A stretch of 20,321 nucleotides of DNA from Pseudomonadota bacterium (GCA_021780935.1 JAJXXT010000082.1:1-20321), one strand, 5' to 3'. Counted from the stretch's first letter, positions 1 to 8,783 are shown. Notes: generated from the letters alone by a model not told the origin. Numbers and translations are program-made.

Positions 1-916
1 GGTCGGCGATGACGAGGGGAAACGAATTCGCGGCCCGCGCCGCCGCGGTAGCGGCCGCCACGTCCAGATACGCCGGCGCCGTCCGGCCGCGCATCGAAAC
101 GAATTCCTCGCCCAATTGTGTTGCCAGCCGGTCCGCCCGCGCCTTGTCGTTGTCCGCGACCACCAGCACCCGCCCGCCCAGCTCCGCCACGTCGGCATAG
201 GGGAAGCAGTGCCCGACGGAAATCGACAGGATCCCGTCCTTGCCTTCCATCGCCATGATCCGGTCGACGAAGCCGCGCATCAGCTTCTCGGTGGTCGGAT
301 AGGAGCCGATCTGCCGGCAATCGTAGCAGGACATGACCGGGTGGATCTCGCCGCGGATCGCCCGCAGCACCAGGCTCAGCAGCTCCTGCGCGCGGTCCGC
401 CACGTCGGTGTGCGGGAATTCCTTGTAGAGAATAATGATGTCCGAGGCCCGCAGGCGGCGCAGCGTGAGGTGGCAGTGCGGATCGAGCTCCACGCCGATG
501 ACGCACGCCTGGCCGACGATGGCGCGCGCCGCCTCGATCAGCTCGCCTTCGACGTCGTCGCAGCCATCGGCGACCATCGCGCCGTGCAGGCCCAGCAGCA
601 GCCCGTCGAGCGGCATCGCCGCCCGGATCTGCGCCAGGATCTCGTCGCGCATCGTCACATGCGCGGCGCGCGTCGTGAGCCCTGCCGGCGAGGCGGCAAA
701 GCAGCTTCCCTCGATGAGCGTAAAGCCCTCCTTCGCGGCCCGCTGTCGGGCGACGAAGAGCGGCGCCGTGCACATCCGCGGCTGGTCGTCGGGGTGCTCG
801 CCCGGACGGTAGAACACGGTTTCGCGATACGCCGCGAGCGAGGTCGGCAGCGGCGAGAAGGTGTTGGTCTCGGTCGCCATCGTGGCCGAGAAGATCCGGG
901 GGCGTTCAGACGGCAC
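1..916 (-). CDS. M81 family metallopeptidase (MlrC/microcystinase-C-like), 3' end cut by window edge
   Basis: The minus-strand reading frame stays open for 305 codons to the left edge, so the C-terminus is missing. The N-terminus ([16 protein letters not shown]) matches the ATETNTFSP start typical of MlrC-like proteins. A D145-x-H147 pair (VELDPHCH) followed by H169 (EFPHTD), 22 residues after H147, fits the zinc ligands of the M81 family. The family was named for MlrC, which cleaves linear microcystin peptides, but most members have unknown substrates, so the function here is a metal-dependent amidohydrolase/peptidase at best. I chose the GTG start because AAAGGAG lies 7 nt upstream on the minus strand (924-930) and conserved residues RIFSAT precede the first in-frame ATG at 880. 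The gene overlaps the end of the GMC oxidoreductase gene by 11 nt, suggesting coupled translation and a job in the same pathway. Confidence 0.88.
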   Translation of the reverse strand, partial: MPSERPRIFSATMATETNTFSPLPTSLAAYRETVFYRPGEHPDDQPRMCTAPLFVARQRAAKEGFTLIEGSCFAASPAGLTTRAAHVTMRDEILAQIRAAMPLDGLLLGLHGAMVADGCDDVEGELIEAARAIVGQACVIGVELDPHCHLTLRRLRASDIIILYKEFPHTDVADRAQELLSLVLRAIRGEIHPVMSCYDCRQIGSYPTTEKLMRGFVDRIMAMEGKDGILSISVGHCFPYADVAELGGRVLVVADNDKARADRLATQLGEEFVSMRGRTAPAYLDVAAATAAARAANSFPLVIAD

Positions 917-2519
917 GGGGCAGCTCCTTTCCGCGGATGAGGTCGGCGCATTTCTCGCCGATCATGATGCAGGCGGCGTTGGTGTTGCCCGAAACCAGCG
1001 TCGGCATGATCGAGGCATCGGCCACGCGCAGCCCCTCGACGCCGTGCACGCGCAGCCGTTCGTCGACCACCGCCATCGCGTCGCTTCCCATGCGTGCGGT
1101 GCCGACCGGATGGAAAACCGTGCTGCCGGTCCGGCGCGCATAGTCGAGAAACTCGTCGTCGCTCCGCACCGCTTCGCCCGGCGCATATTCGCTCTCGATG
1201 AACTGGCGCAGCGCCGGCCGCGCCGCGATCCGCCGCGCGAGCCGAAGTCCCGCGACGATGGTGCGCCGGTCGAGTTCTGCCGCCAGATAGTTCGGCTGGA
1301 TCGCCGGTGGCGAGGCGGGGTCGGGCGACCGCAGGCGGATCTCGCCACGGCTCTCCGGCCGCAACTGGCAGACGTGCTGCGTGAAGCCCGAGAACGGATG
1401 CAGTGCCGCCGCCGAGGTGTCGGTCGAGAAGTTGATGAAGTGGAACTGGACATCGGGCGTCGCGAGCTCCTGGCGCGTGCGGGCGAAGATGCCTGCGGAG
1501 GCGGCCGAGAGCGCGAGCGGCCCGCTGCGAAACAGGGCATATTGCAGGCCCGCGCGCAGCATGCGCAGCCGGCTCTGCATCACGTCGTTGACCGTGATCG
1601 GCGCGCGGCAGCGATAGGCGAAGCCGACCTTGAGATGGTCCTGCAGGTTGCGCCCGACGCCCGGCGCATCGCAGATCGTCTCGATGCCGAACGATTGCAG
1701 GTGCTCGCCGGGTCCGATGCCGGACAGCATCAGCAACTGCGGGGTGTTCACCGCGCCGCCGCACAGCACGACCTCGTGCCGCGCGCGGATCGTGGCCGTG
1801 GCGCCGCCATGGCGGAATTGCAGCCCGGTCGCGCGTCTGCCGGCCAGCAGGACGCGGGTTGCGAGCGCGTCGGTGACGACGCGCAGGTTCGCCCGCTTCA
1901 TCGCCGGGCGCAGGAACGCCACCGCGGCCGAGCAGCGCCGCCCCCGGCGCGATGTGGTCTGGTAATAGCCCACCCCCTCCTGCGTCGCGCCGTTGAAATC
2001 CTCGTTGCGTGGGATCCCCTCGTCGCGGGCCGCTTGGATGAACGCCTCGCTGAGCGGATGCCCACCCGCGACATCGGAAACCGCGAGCCCGCCGCCGCCG
2101 CCGTGCCACGGGTCGGCCGGGCCGATCCGGTCCTCGGAGCGGCGGAAATAAGCCAGCACGTCGGCATAGGACCAGCCGGCGTTGCCGAGCTGGCGCCAAT
2201 GATCGTAGTCGGCCGCCTGGCCACGCACGTAGAGCAGCCCGTTGATGGAGGACGATCCGCCCAGCACCTTGCCGCGCGGCCAGAAAATCCGCCGCCCGCC
2301 AAGCTCGGGCTCCGGTTCGGTTTCGTAACACCAATTGATCCGGGGGTCCGCGAACGTCTTGCCATAACCGAGCGGGATGTGGATCCACGGATTGCGGTCG
2401 GCGCCGCCCGCCTCGAGAAGCGCAACCGTGACCGACGGCTCCTCCGAAAGCCGCGCCGCCAGCACGCTGCCCGCGGACCCGGCACCGACGATGACGTAGT
2501 CGGCCTCAAGCGTGTTCAC
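906..2519 (-). CDS. GMC family FAD-dependent oxidoreductase (choline dehydrogenase-like)
   Basis: This 537-residue flavoprotein is of normal length for bacterial GMC alcohol dehydrogenases. It opens with the ADP-binding fold [11 protein letters not shown] (residues 9-19) and LLEAGG. It carries both GMC signatures: [18 protein letters not shown] (83-100) and [16 protein letters not shown] (255-270). The catalytic histidine is H470 in [12 protein letters not shown], and the partner is N512 or N514 in SGNTNAA. Members oxidise primary or secondary alcohols, often choline, polyethylene glycol or aliphatic alcohols, and pass electrons to quinone or oxygen; the substrate cannot be told from sequence. 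The start is GTG, with a GGGGGA stretch upstream at longer than ideal spacing. It sits 34 nt after the SDR gene and overlaps the M81 gene, so it probably belongs to the same minus-strand operon. No signal peptide is seen, so a cytoplasmic location is likely. Confidence 0.93.
   Translation of the reverse strand: MNTLEADYVIVGAGSAGSVLAARLSEEPSVTVALLEAGGADRNPWIHIPLGYGKTFADPRINWCYETEPEPELGGRRIFWPRGKVLGGSSSINGLLYVRGQAADYDHWRQLGNAGWSYADVLAYFRRSEDRIGPADPWHGGGGGLAVSDVAGGHPLSEAFIQAARDEGIPRNEDFNGATQEGVGYYQTTSRRGRRCSAAVAFLRPAMKRANLRVVTDALATRVLLAGRRATGLQFRHGGATATIRARHEVVLCGGAVNTPQLLMLSGIGPGEHLQSFGIETICDAPGVGRNLQDHLKVGFAYRCRAPITVNDVMQSRLRMLRAGLQYALFRSGPLALSAASAGIFARTRQELATPDVQFHFINFSTDTSAAALHPFSGFTQHVCQLRPESRGEIRLRSPDPASPPAIQPNYLAAELDRRTIVAGLRLARRIAARPALRQFIESEYAPGEAVRSDDEFLDYARRTGSTVFHPVGTARMGSDAMAVVDERLRVHGVEGLRVADASIMPTLVSGNTNAACIMIGEKCADLIRGKELPRAV
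924..930 (-). promoter_or_regulatory. Shine-Dalgarno deciding the GTG start of the M81 gene
   Basis: The minus strand reads AAAGGAG here, 7 nt before the GTG at 916-914. It lies inside the last codons of the GMC oxidoreductase gene. It supports the GTG start over the downstream ATG and suggests that ribosomes ending the upstream gene can restart here. Confidence 0.7.
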
Positions 2520-2553
2520 GCGCCGCCGTTCCCCCGGCCGCAGCGGACCGGCG

Positions 2554-3318
2554 TCACAGCGTCAGCCCGCCATCGACGACCAGCGTCTGCCCCGTCACCA
2601 TCGGCGCCGCGCAGCCGAGGAACACCACGGCCTCGGCGATGTCCTCCGGCGTGCAGCGCCGCTTCATCACCGCGTTCTCGATGCTCGCGGCGCGCTGCTC
2701 GTCGGTCCACTCGATCTGCCAGGTGCTGTCCACCGCTCCCGGGGCGACCGCGTTCACCCGCACCTCCGGCCCGAGCCCGCGTGCCAGGTTTCGGGTGAGG
2801 TTGATCACGCCGGCCTTGGTCGCGCCATAGGCCAGGGAACTGCCGACATGGTTCATCCCCGCAATGGAGGCGATCGAAACAATCGCCCCCTTCGCTTCCT
2901 TCAGCGCCGGCGCAGCGGCCTTGGATGCGCGGAACACGCCGAGCAGGTTGGTCTGGACCACGGCCTCCCATAATTCCTCGGTGATCAGGTCGAGCCGGGC
3001 CGGCGCGATCGTGGCGCGCACTCCCGGCGTGCCGGCATTGTTCACCAGCAGGTCGAGCCGCCCGAGCGCGCTGATCGCCGCCGCCACCATCGCCGGCGCG
3101 TCCGCCGCGTCGCCGACATCGCCGGGTGCCGGCACGACCCGCCCGCCCGCGGCGGCGAGCCGGGCCACCGCCTCCGGCCCGCGCGGGTCGCCGGGCAGGA
3201 AGTTGATGGCGACGCTCGCACCGAATCCCGCCAGCTTGGCGGCGGTGGCGAGGCCGATTCCGGAAGCGGCGCCGGTGACCAGCGCCGTCTTGCCAGTGAG
3301 GTCGTAGCTCAGGGTCAC
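2554..3318 (-). CDS. SDR family NAD(P)-dependent oxidoreductase
   Basis: A 254-residue classical short-chain dehydrogenase/reductase. The cofactor motif TGAASGIG is at residues 15-22, NNAG at 93-96, and the catalytic Ser-Tyr-Lys set is S151, Y164 and K168 (YGATK), with the usual 13-residue Ser-Tyr spacing. Family members interconvert alcohols and ketones with NAD(H) or NADP(H); in an operon with acyl-CoA dehydrogenases it may act as a 3-hydroxyacyl-CoA or alcohol dehydrogenase, which is inference. The frame is open much further upstream, but I chose the GTG at 3318-3316 because its GTGA overlaps the TGA stop of the upstream acyl-CoA dehydrogenase, the protein then starts right before the Rossmann fold as usual, and GGAG lies 8 nt upstream. 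Translation is therefore probably coupled to the dehydrogenase gene. Confidence 0.92.
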   Translation of the reverse strand: MTLSYDLTGKTALVTGAASGIGLATAAKLAGFGASVAINFLPGDPRGPEAVARLAAAGGRVVPAPGDVGDAADAPAMVAAAISALGRLDLLVNNAGTPGVRATIAPARLDLITEELWEAVVQTNLLGVFRASKAAAPALKEAKGAIVSIASIAGMNHVGSSLAYGATKAGVINLTRNLARGLGPEVRVNAVAPGAVDSTWQIEWTDEQRAASIENAVMKRRCTPEDIAEAVVFLGCAAPMVTGQTLVVDGGLTL

Positions 3319-4436
3319 AGGATGGACTCCGCGGTTGCAACACGTTCGAGGTGCGTATCGGCATCGCCGAACATCTCCTCGATCATCGTCATTCGCTTGA
3401 AGTAGTGCCCGACCTTGTATTCCATGGTCATGGCGATGCCGCCATGCAGTTGCACCGCCTCCTGCCCGATAAGCCGCCCGGAGCGCCCGATCTGGACCTT
3501 CGCCGCCGAGATCGCGGCGGCGCGCCTGGCGGCATCGGTCTCGCCGGCCATCAGCGTCGCCAGCAGCGCCATGGAGCGTGCCTGTTCCAGCGCCACATAC
3601 ATATCGACGGCGCGGTGCTGCAGCACCTGGAACTCGCCGATCGCGCGGCCGAATTGTCGCCGCGTCTTGAGGTAATCGACGGTGATCGCGTGCATCTGCG
3701 CCATCACCCCCACCGCCTCCGCGCACAGCGCCGCGATCGCCTGGTCGCGGACGCGTTCGAGCGTGGCCAGCGCATCGCCGGCAAAGGCGAGCTGGCGTGC
3801 CGGCGTGCTCGCCAGCGTGATCTCGGCCGCGCGTTGTCCGTCCTGGGTCGACGCTCCCTGGCGCGTGACGCCCGGCGCGTCCGCCGCGATCAGAAAGACG
3901 CCGATGCCGTCCCGGTCACGCTGCGCTCCGGCAGTGCGCGCCGTCACCAGCAGCAGCTCCGCGCAATCGCCATGCAGCACCACGCATTTGGTGCCCGAAA
4001 GCCGCCAGGTATCGCCGTCGGGCCGGGCCCTGGTCGCGACATCCTCGAGGTCCCAGAAGCTGTGCCGTTCGAGGTGCGCGAACGCGGCCAGTGTCTCGCC
4101 GGCGGCGATGCGTCGCACCAGCGCGAGCTCCCCCGCCTCCTCCAGCAGCCGTCCGGCCAGCAGGACGCTGGCCAGATAGGGTTCGACCACGAGCCCGCGT
4201 CCGAACGCCTCCATCACCAGCGCGATCTCGACGCCGCCACCGCCGAACCCGCCGGATGCTTCGGCGAACGCCAGCCCGAGCAGCCCCTGTTCGGCAAAGC
4301 GCACCCAATTGGCGCGGCTCCAGCCCTCGGGCTCCGCCATGAAGCCGCGCCTTGCCTCGAAACCGTAACGATCGGCGATGAGCCGGTCGACCGAATCCCG
4401 CAGCAGTCTCTGCTCGTCACTGAGGTCGAAATCCAT
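3315..4436 (-). CDS. Acyl-CoA dehydrogenase, PimD-like small subunit
   Basis: A 373-residue acyl-CoA dehydrogenase-family flavoprotein, beginning MDFDLSDEQRLLRDSVDRL and resembling proteins annotated as pimeloyl-CoA dehydrogenase small subunit. It keeps the FAD-binding TRRQFGRAIGEFQ segment (258-270) and QLHGG (329-333). At the two places where a catalytic glutamate can sit it has none that fits: the helix-G region reads AIAALCAEAVG (233-243), and the C-terminal loop reads MFGDADTHL rather than YEGTxxI. The partner encoded upstream has the complementary pattern, so this is probably the non-catalytic half of a two-protein enzyme oxidising acyl-CoA to enoyl-CoA with FAD and passing electrons to ETF. 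The gene starts 14 nt after its partner and its stop overlaps the SDR start. Substrate specificity (dicarboxylyl-, branched- or ring-acyl-CoA) is not decidable here. Confidence 0.88.
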   Translation of the reverse strand: MDFDLSDEQRLLRDSVDRLIADRYGFEARRGFMAEPEGWSRANWVRFAEQGLLGLAFAEASGGFGGGGVEIALVMEAFGRGLVVEPYLASVLLAGRLLEEAGELALVRRIAAGETLAAFAHLERHSFWDLEDVATRARPDGDTWRLSGTKCVVLHGDCAELLLVTARTAGAQRDRDGIGVFLIAADAPGVTRQGASTQDGQRAAEITLASTPARQLAFAGDALATLERVRDQAIAALCAEAVGVMAQMHAITVDYLKTRRQFGRAIGEFQVLQHRAVDMYVALEQARSMALLATLMAGETDAARRAAAISAAKVQIGRSGRLIGQEAVQLHGGIAMTMEYKVGHYFKRMTMIEEMFGDADTHLERVATAESIL

Positions 4437-4450
4437 GCGCGTCGTTTCCG

Positions 4451-5653
4451 TCAGAAGCCGAGAATCGCTTTGGCAATGATGTTGCGCTGGATCTCGTTGG
4501 AGCCACCATAGATCGAGATCTTGCGCCAGTTGAAGTAGGTCGGCGCCGCCATCGCCGCGTCGTCGGGCCCGCTGCCCGGTTCGTTTCGCCCGCTGCCCTC
4601 GTCCGGTGCCGCCAGCGGCATCGCGTGCGGCCCGACGACATCGAGCATCAGCTCCGTCGTCGCCTGCTGCAGCTGCGAGCCCTTGATCTTGAGAATGGAC
4701 GACGCGGGGTTGGGCTTGCCCCGCGCCCGCCCGCGTTCATCGGCGACGACGCGCAGCTGCGTCATCTCCAGCGCCTTCAGCTCGATCTCAACGGCGGCGA
4801 GCTTCTCGCGGAATCGGCGGTCCTCGATCAGCGGCCGGCCGGCCCGCAGCTCGAGCTTCGCCAGCTCGCGGATGCGCCTGAGGCGTGCCTTCGAGGTGCC
4901 GACGCGCGCGATGCCGGTGCGTTCATTGCCGAGCAGGAACTTCGCATAGTCCCAGCCGCGGTTGACCTCGCCCACCAGGTTCTCGCGCGGCACGCGGGCC
5001 TGGTCGAAAAACACCTCGTTGACCTCGCGCCCGCCATCGATGGTCTGGATCGGCCGGACCTCGATCCCGGGCGTTCGCATATCGGCCAGGATGAAGGAAA
5101 TCCCTTCCTGCTTCTTCACGTTCGGCTCGGTGCGGCAGAGCACGAAGATCCAGTCGGCGTGCTGCGCCAGCGTGGTCCAGGTCTTCTGGCCGTCGATCAC
5201 CCATTCGTCGCCATCGAGCACCGCCCTGGTGCGCAGGCTCGCGAGATCGCTGCCTGCCCCGGGCTCGGAAAATCCCTGGCACCACCAATCGTCGAGATTG
5301 GCCGCGCGTGGCAGAAACCGTCGTTTCTGTGCCTCGGTTCCGAACTCGGCGATGACTGGCCCGACCATGGAGACATTGAACGGCAGCGGCGCCGGCACGC
5401 CCGCCTGCTGCATCTCGTCCTGGAACAGATAGGTCTGCACCGGCGTCCAGTCCTGCCCGCCCCAGGCGCACGGCCAGTGCGGCACCGCCCACCCGTGCGC
5501 ATTGAGGATGCGCTGCGAGTGCACGATGTCGTCCTTGGCGAGGTGGCGTCCCTCCAGCACCTTGCGCCGGATCGTCTCGGGGATGTTGGCGCGGAAGAAC
5601 CGTCTCGCCTCGTCGCGGAAAGCGATCTCTTCCTCGGTGAAGCGCAGATCCAT
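4451..5653 (-). CDS. Acyl-CoA dehydrogenase, PimC-like large subunit
   Basis: A 400-residue acyl-CoA dehydrogenase-family protein, close in style to proteins named pimeloyl-CoA dehydrogenase large subunit and to FadE26-type alpha subunits. Visible landmarks are the WGGQDW segment (64-69), CQGFSEPGAGSDLASL (125-140), DGQKTWTT (154-161) and the C-terminal YGGSNEIQRNIIAK. The medium-chain enzyme's catalytic Glu in YEG is Gly here (YGG), but E244 in LGNERTGIARVG sits where isovaleryl- and long-chain enzymes and FadE26 carry theirs. It lacks the RxQFG flavin-arginine motif, which the neighbouring small subunit has. I infer that the two form a heteromeric (probably alpha2-beta2) FAD enzyme introducing an alpha-beta double bond in an acyl-CoA. 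The ATG start is preceded by AGGGGG at suitable spacing. It follows the Hsp70-like gene by 78 nt. Confidence 0.9.
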   Translation of the reverse strand: MDLRFTEEEIAFRDEARRFFRANIPETIRRKVLEGRHLAKDDIVHSQRILNAHGWAVPHWPCAWGGQDWTPVQTYLFQDEMQQAGVPAPLPFNVSMVGPVIAEFGTEAQKRRFLPRAANLDDWWCQGFSEPGAGSDLASLRTRAVLDGDEWVIDGQKTWTTLAQHADWIFVLCRTEPNVKKQEGISFILADMRTPGIEVRPIQTIDGGREVNEVFFDQARVPRENLVGEVNRGWDYAKFLLGNERTGIARVGTSKARLRRIRELAKLELRAGRPLIEDRRFREKLAAVEIELKALEMTQLRVVADERGRARGKPNPASSILKIKGSQLQQATTELMLDVVGPHAMPLAAPDEGSGRNEPGSGPDDAAMAAPTYFNWRKISIYGGSNEIQRNIIAKAILGF

Positions 5654-5731
5654 GCCTTCGCCCCCTGGTGCGTTGTTCCCTGGCCGAGGGTCGCGGCAGG
5701 CGGCGCGGAAGTCAAACGCCGGCGATACGCC

Positions 5732-6970
5732 TCAGCCGGCTCCCATCAGCGCGAGCCCCTCCGCAATCGCCAGGAACTCGCCCCCGCCGGCGATCCGCTC
5801 CGGCCCGAACCGCCGCTCGAACAGTCGCCGCACCGCAGGGACGAACGCGGTTCCGCCGGTGAGGAACACGCGCGAGACCTGCCGTGGCGCCGTGCCGGCT
5901 TGCGCCAGCGCCTCGTCCACCGTGGCGGCGAGCCGTGCGAGATCCGGGGCGATCCACGCCTCGAACGCCTCGCGCGTGACCTCTTCCTCGATCACGATGC
6001 CAGCTCCCGCGAAGCGCAGCTCCACCGCCTCGTGCACGGAAAGCGCCGCCTTCGCCCGCGTCACCGAGCGGTTGAGTTCGAACCCGAGCTCCTCCGCGAT
6101 CAGCCGCGCGAACGCCTCCAGCCGGTGCGGATGGCTCGCCCGCGCCGCCACCTCGCGGATCTCGCGCAGCATCCGCGGCGTGTGCATCAGCGACAGCAGG
6201 TGCCAACGCGCGAGGCTCCGGTACCAGTGCGGTGGCACCGGCAGCGCCGTCCCCGCCGGCCTGTAGGTGCTGCCCTTGCCCAGCCGCGGCGCGACGATCT
6301 GCTCCATGATGCGTGCGTCGAAGGCATCGCCGGCGATGCCGATGCCGGCATGCCCGAGCGACACGACCCCGTGCCCGCGCGTATAGCGCAGCACCGAAAA
6401 ATCCGAGGTCCCGCCACCGAAGTCGCCCACCAGCACGGTGCTATCGCGATCCAGGGTCCGCGCGAAGTGCCAGCCGGCGGCTTCCGGTTCGAGCGCCAGC
6501 GTGATCCCCGGCATGCCCGCCGCGGCGAACGCCGCGGCAAGCCGCGTTGCTCCCAACGCATCGTCTGGCCGCTCGCCCACGAAACGCACCGGCCGGCCCG
6601 CGGTAATACGCGCGGCAGCGGGATCCACCGCGCTCCTTTCCAGCAGGCCGCGCAGCAGCAGCGCGATCAGGTCCTCGAGCGTATGCCGCCGGCCGAAGAT
6701 GCGCGTCTCCGAGAAACTTGCCTGTGCCAGGTAGGACTTCATCGACATCACCAGCCGGCAGTCGGCCGCCGCGCCCAGCCAGGCTTCGATCGCGACTGGT
6801 CCCGCCGCGTGACGCAGCGATGGCCCGGCCTCCCGCGCCTCCTCCCAGAAGCAGAGGATGGAGCGGAAAGCCGCCTCGGCCCCGAAGGTCATGGTTCGCA
6901 CCGACCCGTCGTCGCCGGCGATGGCGAGCACGGAGTTGGTGGTCCCGAAGTCGATTCCAATGCACGTCAT
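5732..6970 (-). CDS. Hsp70-family protein, nucleotide-binding domain only (YegD-like)
   Basis: A 412-residue protein with the actin/Hsp70 ATPase core. Phosphate-1 is IDFGTTNS (6-13), a lysine follows in MKSYL (K78), phosphate-2 is VGDFGGGTSD (181-190) and the adenosine motif is VFLTGGTAFVP (368-378). DnaK is about 640 residues; this protein ends directly after the ATPase fold and has no room for a peptide-binding beta domain and lid, as in E. coli YegD. Such proteins are called putative chaperones but their clients are unknown, so ATP binding or hydrolysis is the only role I can support. The ATG at 6970 is the first sensible start, with AGGG shortly upstream on the minus strand. It is the first gene of the minus-strand run and diverges from the nitronate monooxygenase-like gene over 113 bp, in which I see no convincing promoter. 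Confidence 0.9.
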   Translation of the reverse strand: MTCIGIDFGTTNSVLAIAGDDGSVRTMTFGAEAAFRSILCFWEEAREAGPSLRHAAGPVAIEAWLGAAADCRLVMSMKSYLAQASFSETRIFGRRHTLEDLIALLLRGLLERSAVDPAAARITAGRPVRFVGERPDDALGATRLAAAFAAAGMPGITLALEPEAAGWHFARTLDRDSTVLVGDFGGGTSDFSVLRYTRGHGVVSLGHAGIGIAGDAFDARIMEQIVAPRLGKGSTYRPAGTALPVPPHWYRSLARWHLLSLMHTPRMLREIREVAARASHPHRLEAFARLIAEELGFELNRSVTRAKAALSVHEAVELRFAGAGIVIEEEVTREAFEAWIAPDLARLAATVDEALAQAGTAPRQVSRVFLTGGTAFVPAVRRLFERRFGPERIAGGGEFLAIAEGLALMGAG

Positions 6971-7083
6971 CGGCCCTGGATACGGTTTTTCCCGGGGGCT
7001 GCAACCCGCGCGGTGGCCTGCGCGGTTGGCGCCGCCCGGTGCCCATGGCAGAAGCGGGATCGAGGACGTTCCCGAGGGTTCGC

Positions 7084-8034
7084 ATGTCGCTGCCGCCGCT
7101 CCTGCAACATCTGCGTCTGCCCGTGATCGGCGCGCCGATGTTTCTCCTCTCCGGCCCCGAGCTGGTGATCGCGCAGTGCACCTCGGGTATCGTGGGGTCC
7201 TTCCCGGCGCTCAATGCGCGCCCGCAATCGCTGCTCGACGAGTGGCTGGACCGCATCACCGGCGCGCTCAGGGAGTGGAACGGGAAACACCCCGAGCGCC
7301 CGGCCGCTCCGTTCGCGGTCAATCAGATCGTCCACCGCAGCAATTCACGCCTCGAGCACGACGTGGCGCTGTGCGTGAAATACAGGGTCCCGCTGCTGAT
7401 CACCTCGCTCGGTGCCCGGCCGGAGGTGTACGCGGCAGCCCATTCCTATGGCGGCATCGTGCTGCACGACGTTATCAACCTCGCCTTCGCGCGCAAGGCG
7501 ATCGAGAAGGGGGCCGACGGGCTGGTTGCCGTCGCGGCGGGGGCCGGCGGCCACGCCGGGATCACCTCGCCCTTCGCGCTGATCCAGGAGATTCGCGGCT
7601 TCTTCGACGGCCCGCTCGCGCTCTCCGGCGCGATTGCGACCGGCGGTGCCGTTCTCGCCGCCCAGGCCATGGGTGCCGATCTCGCCTATATCGGCTCGGC
7701 AATGATTGCGACCAGGGAAGCCAATGCCGCTGAGGCCTACAAGCGGATGATCGTCGAGTGCTCTTCGGCCGACATCGTCTACACCGACCGCATCACCGGC
7801 GTGCACGGGAATTACCTCAAGCCCAGCCTGCTGGCCGCCGGGCTCGATCCCGAGCACCTCCCGGCCGCAAACCCCGGCGCGATGGATTTCGGCCCAGGCG
7901 GGAAGCGTGCCTGGAAGGACATCTGGGGCGCGGGGCAAGGGATCGGCGCCATCGATCGCGTGGTGCCGGCGGCCGAGTTGATCGACCGCCTGGCGCAGCA
8001 ATATACTGCGGCAAAGCGGCGGCTCGCGGCATGA
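7084..8034 (+). CDS. Nitronate monooxygenase family FMN-dependent protein (2-nitropropane dioxygenase-like)
   Basis: A 316-residue TIM-barrel flavoprotein of the NMO/2-nitropropane dioxygenase family. It starts with LPVIGAPMFLLSGPELVIA (12-30). It has the VAAGAGGHAG loop with H157, the usual position of the active-site histidine, and then SGAIATGGAVLAAQAMGADL and YIGSAMIATREA, which bind the FMN phosphate. True members oxidise alkyl nitronates to carbonyl compounds and nitrite, but many relatives are generic FMN oxidoreductases, so the substrate stays open. The open frame extends to 6718, but I chose the ATG at 7084 because GAGGG lies just upstream and the family begins here. Its TGA stop overlaps the ATG of the next SDR gene (ATGA, 8031-8034). 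It heads a four-gene plus-strand run and diverges from the Hsp70/acyl-CoA dehydrogenase operon. Confidence 0.9.
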   Translation: MSLPPLLQHLRLPVIGAPMFLLSGPELVIAQCTSGIVGSFPALNARPQSLLDEWLDRITGALREWNGKHPERPAAPFAVNQIVHRSNSRLEHDVALCVKYRVPLLITSLGARPEVYAAAHSYGGIVLHDVINLAFARKAIEKGADGLVAVAAGAGGHAGITSPFALIQEIRGFFDGPLALSGAIATGGAVLAAQAMGADLAYIGSAMIATREANAAEAYKRMIVECSSADIVYTDRITGVHGNYLKPSLLAAGLDPEHLPAANPGAMDFGPGGKRAWKDIWGAGQGIGAIDRVVPAAELIDRLAQQYTAAKRRLAA

Positions 8035-8783
8035 CGGGCTTTGATTTCGACATTGCCGGCAAGGTGGCGCTGGTCACCGGCGCCTCCTCCGGCCTAGGCC
8101 TGCGCTTCGCGAAGCTACTCGCGGCGCAGGGGGCCCGGGTCGCTGTTGCCGCCCGCCGCCTCGACCGGCTGCAGGCGCTGGCGGGCGAGATCGGCGGCTT
8201 CGCCGTTGCCCTAGACGTCACCGACGTTGCGGCCATCGGCCAGGCGGTCGTGGCCATCGGGTCCGAACTCGGCCCCATCGCCATCCTGGTCAACAACGCC
8301 GGCATCAGCCGCCCCGCCCGCACCGAGGATGTCACCGAGGCCGACTATGACGCGGTGATGGCGACCAACCTCAAGGGCCCGTTCTTCATGGCCCAGGCGG
8401 CGGCGCGTCAGATGGTCGCCGCCGGGATCGCGGGGCGCATCGTCAACATCGCTTCGGTCGCCGGCCTGCGCCCGATCGGTCAGCTCACCACCTACGCGAT
8501 GAGCAAGGCAGCACTGGTGATGATGACCAAGGCCATGGCGCGCGACTGGGGTCGGCACGGCATCGGCGTGCACGCGCTCTGCCCTGGATATATCGAAACA
8601 GAAATAAACAGCGACTGGCTCGCCTCGCCCGCAGGCGAGAAGCTGCGGGCGATCCAGCCGCAGCGCCGTTTCGGCAAGCCCGAGGATCTCGACGCCGCCC
8701 TCCTGCTGCTCTGTGCCGGCGCGCCAGGACGTTTCTTGAATGGAACGATCATGTCGGCTGATGACGGTTTTGCCGTGATGTGA
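8031..8783 (+). CDS. SDR family oxidoreductase
   Basis: A 250-residue classical short-chain dehydrogenase. TGASSGLG is at residues 16-23, NNAG at 88-91, and the catalytic residues are S142, Y155 and K159 (YAMSK) with the standard spacing. The RR pair after the second beta strand (AARRLDRL) is the kind of basic patch that often goes with NADPH use, which is inference. The protein ends with a conserved-type SADDGFAVM tail. Start and stop are both shared with neighbours: ATGA with the flavoprotein upstream and GTGA with the TPR gene downstream, so translation is probably coupled. The substrate is unknown; it is a different lineage from the SDR at 2554-3318, so not a recent duplicate by eye. Confidence 0.93.
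   Translation: MTGFDFDIAGKVALVTGASSGLGLRFAKLLAAQGARVAVAARRLDRLQALAGEIGGFAVALDVTDVAAIGQAVVAIGSELGPIAILVNNAGISRPARTEDVTEADYDAVMATNLKGPFFMAQAAARQMVAAGIAGRIVNIASVAGLRPIGQLTTYAMSKAALVMMTKAMARDWGRHGIGVHALCPGYIETEINSDWLASPAGEKLRAIQPQRRFGKPEDLDAALLLLCAGAPGRFLNGTIMSADDGFAVM

Noticed and set aside
6977..7004. Minus-strand promoter TTGCAG - 16 bp - TATCCA ahead of the Hsp70-like gene
   Set aside because: Both elements are poor matches and the predicted start would fall on the ATG itself. I could not support any promoter in 6971-7083.
116..7126. Long open frames on the plus strand (116-940, 861-2798, 4625-7126) opposite the minus-strand operon
   Set aside because: They are rich in Arg, Ala, Gly and Pro, show no family motif, and lie antisense to genes with clear catalytic motifs. 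Long spurious frames are expected in high-GC DNA.
2554..8783. The two SDR genes (2554-3318 and 8031-8783) as a recent duplication
   Set aside because: They share only general SDR motifs; the residues between motifs differ throughout.
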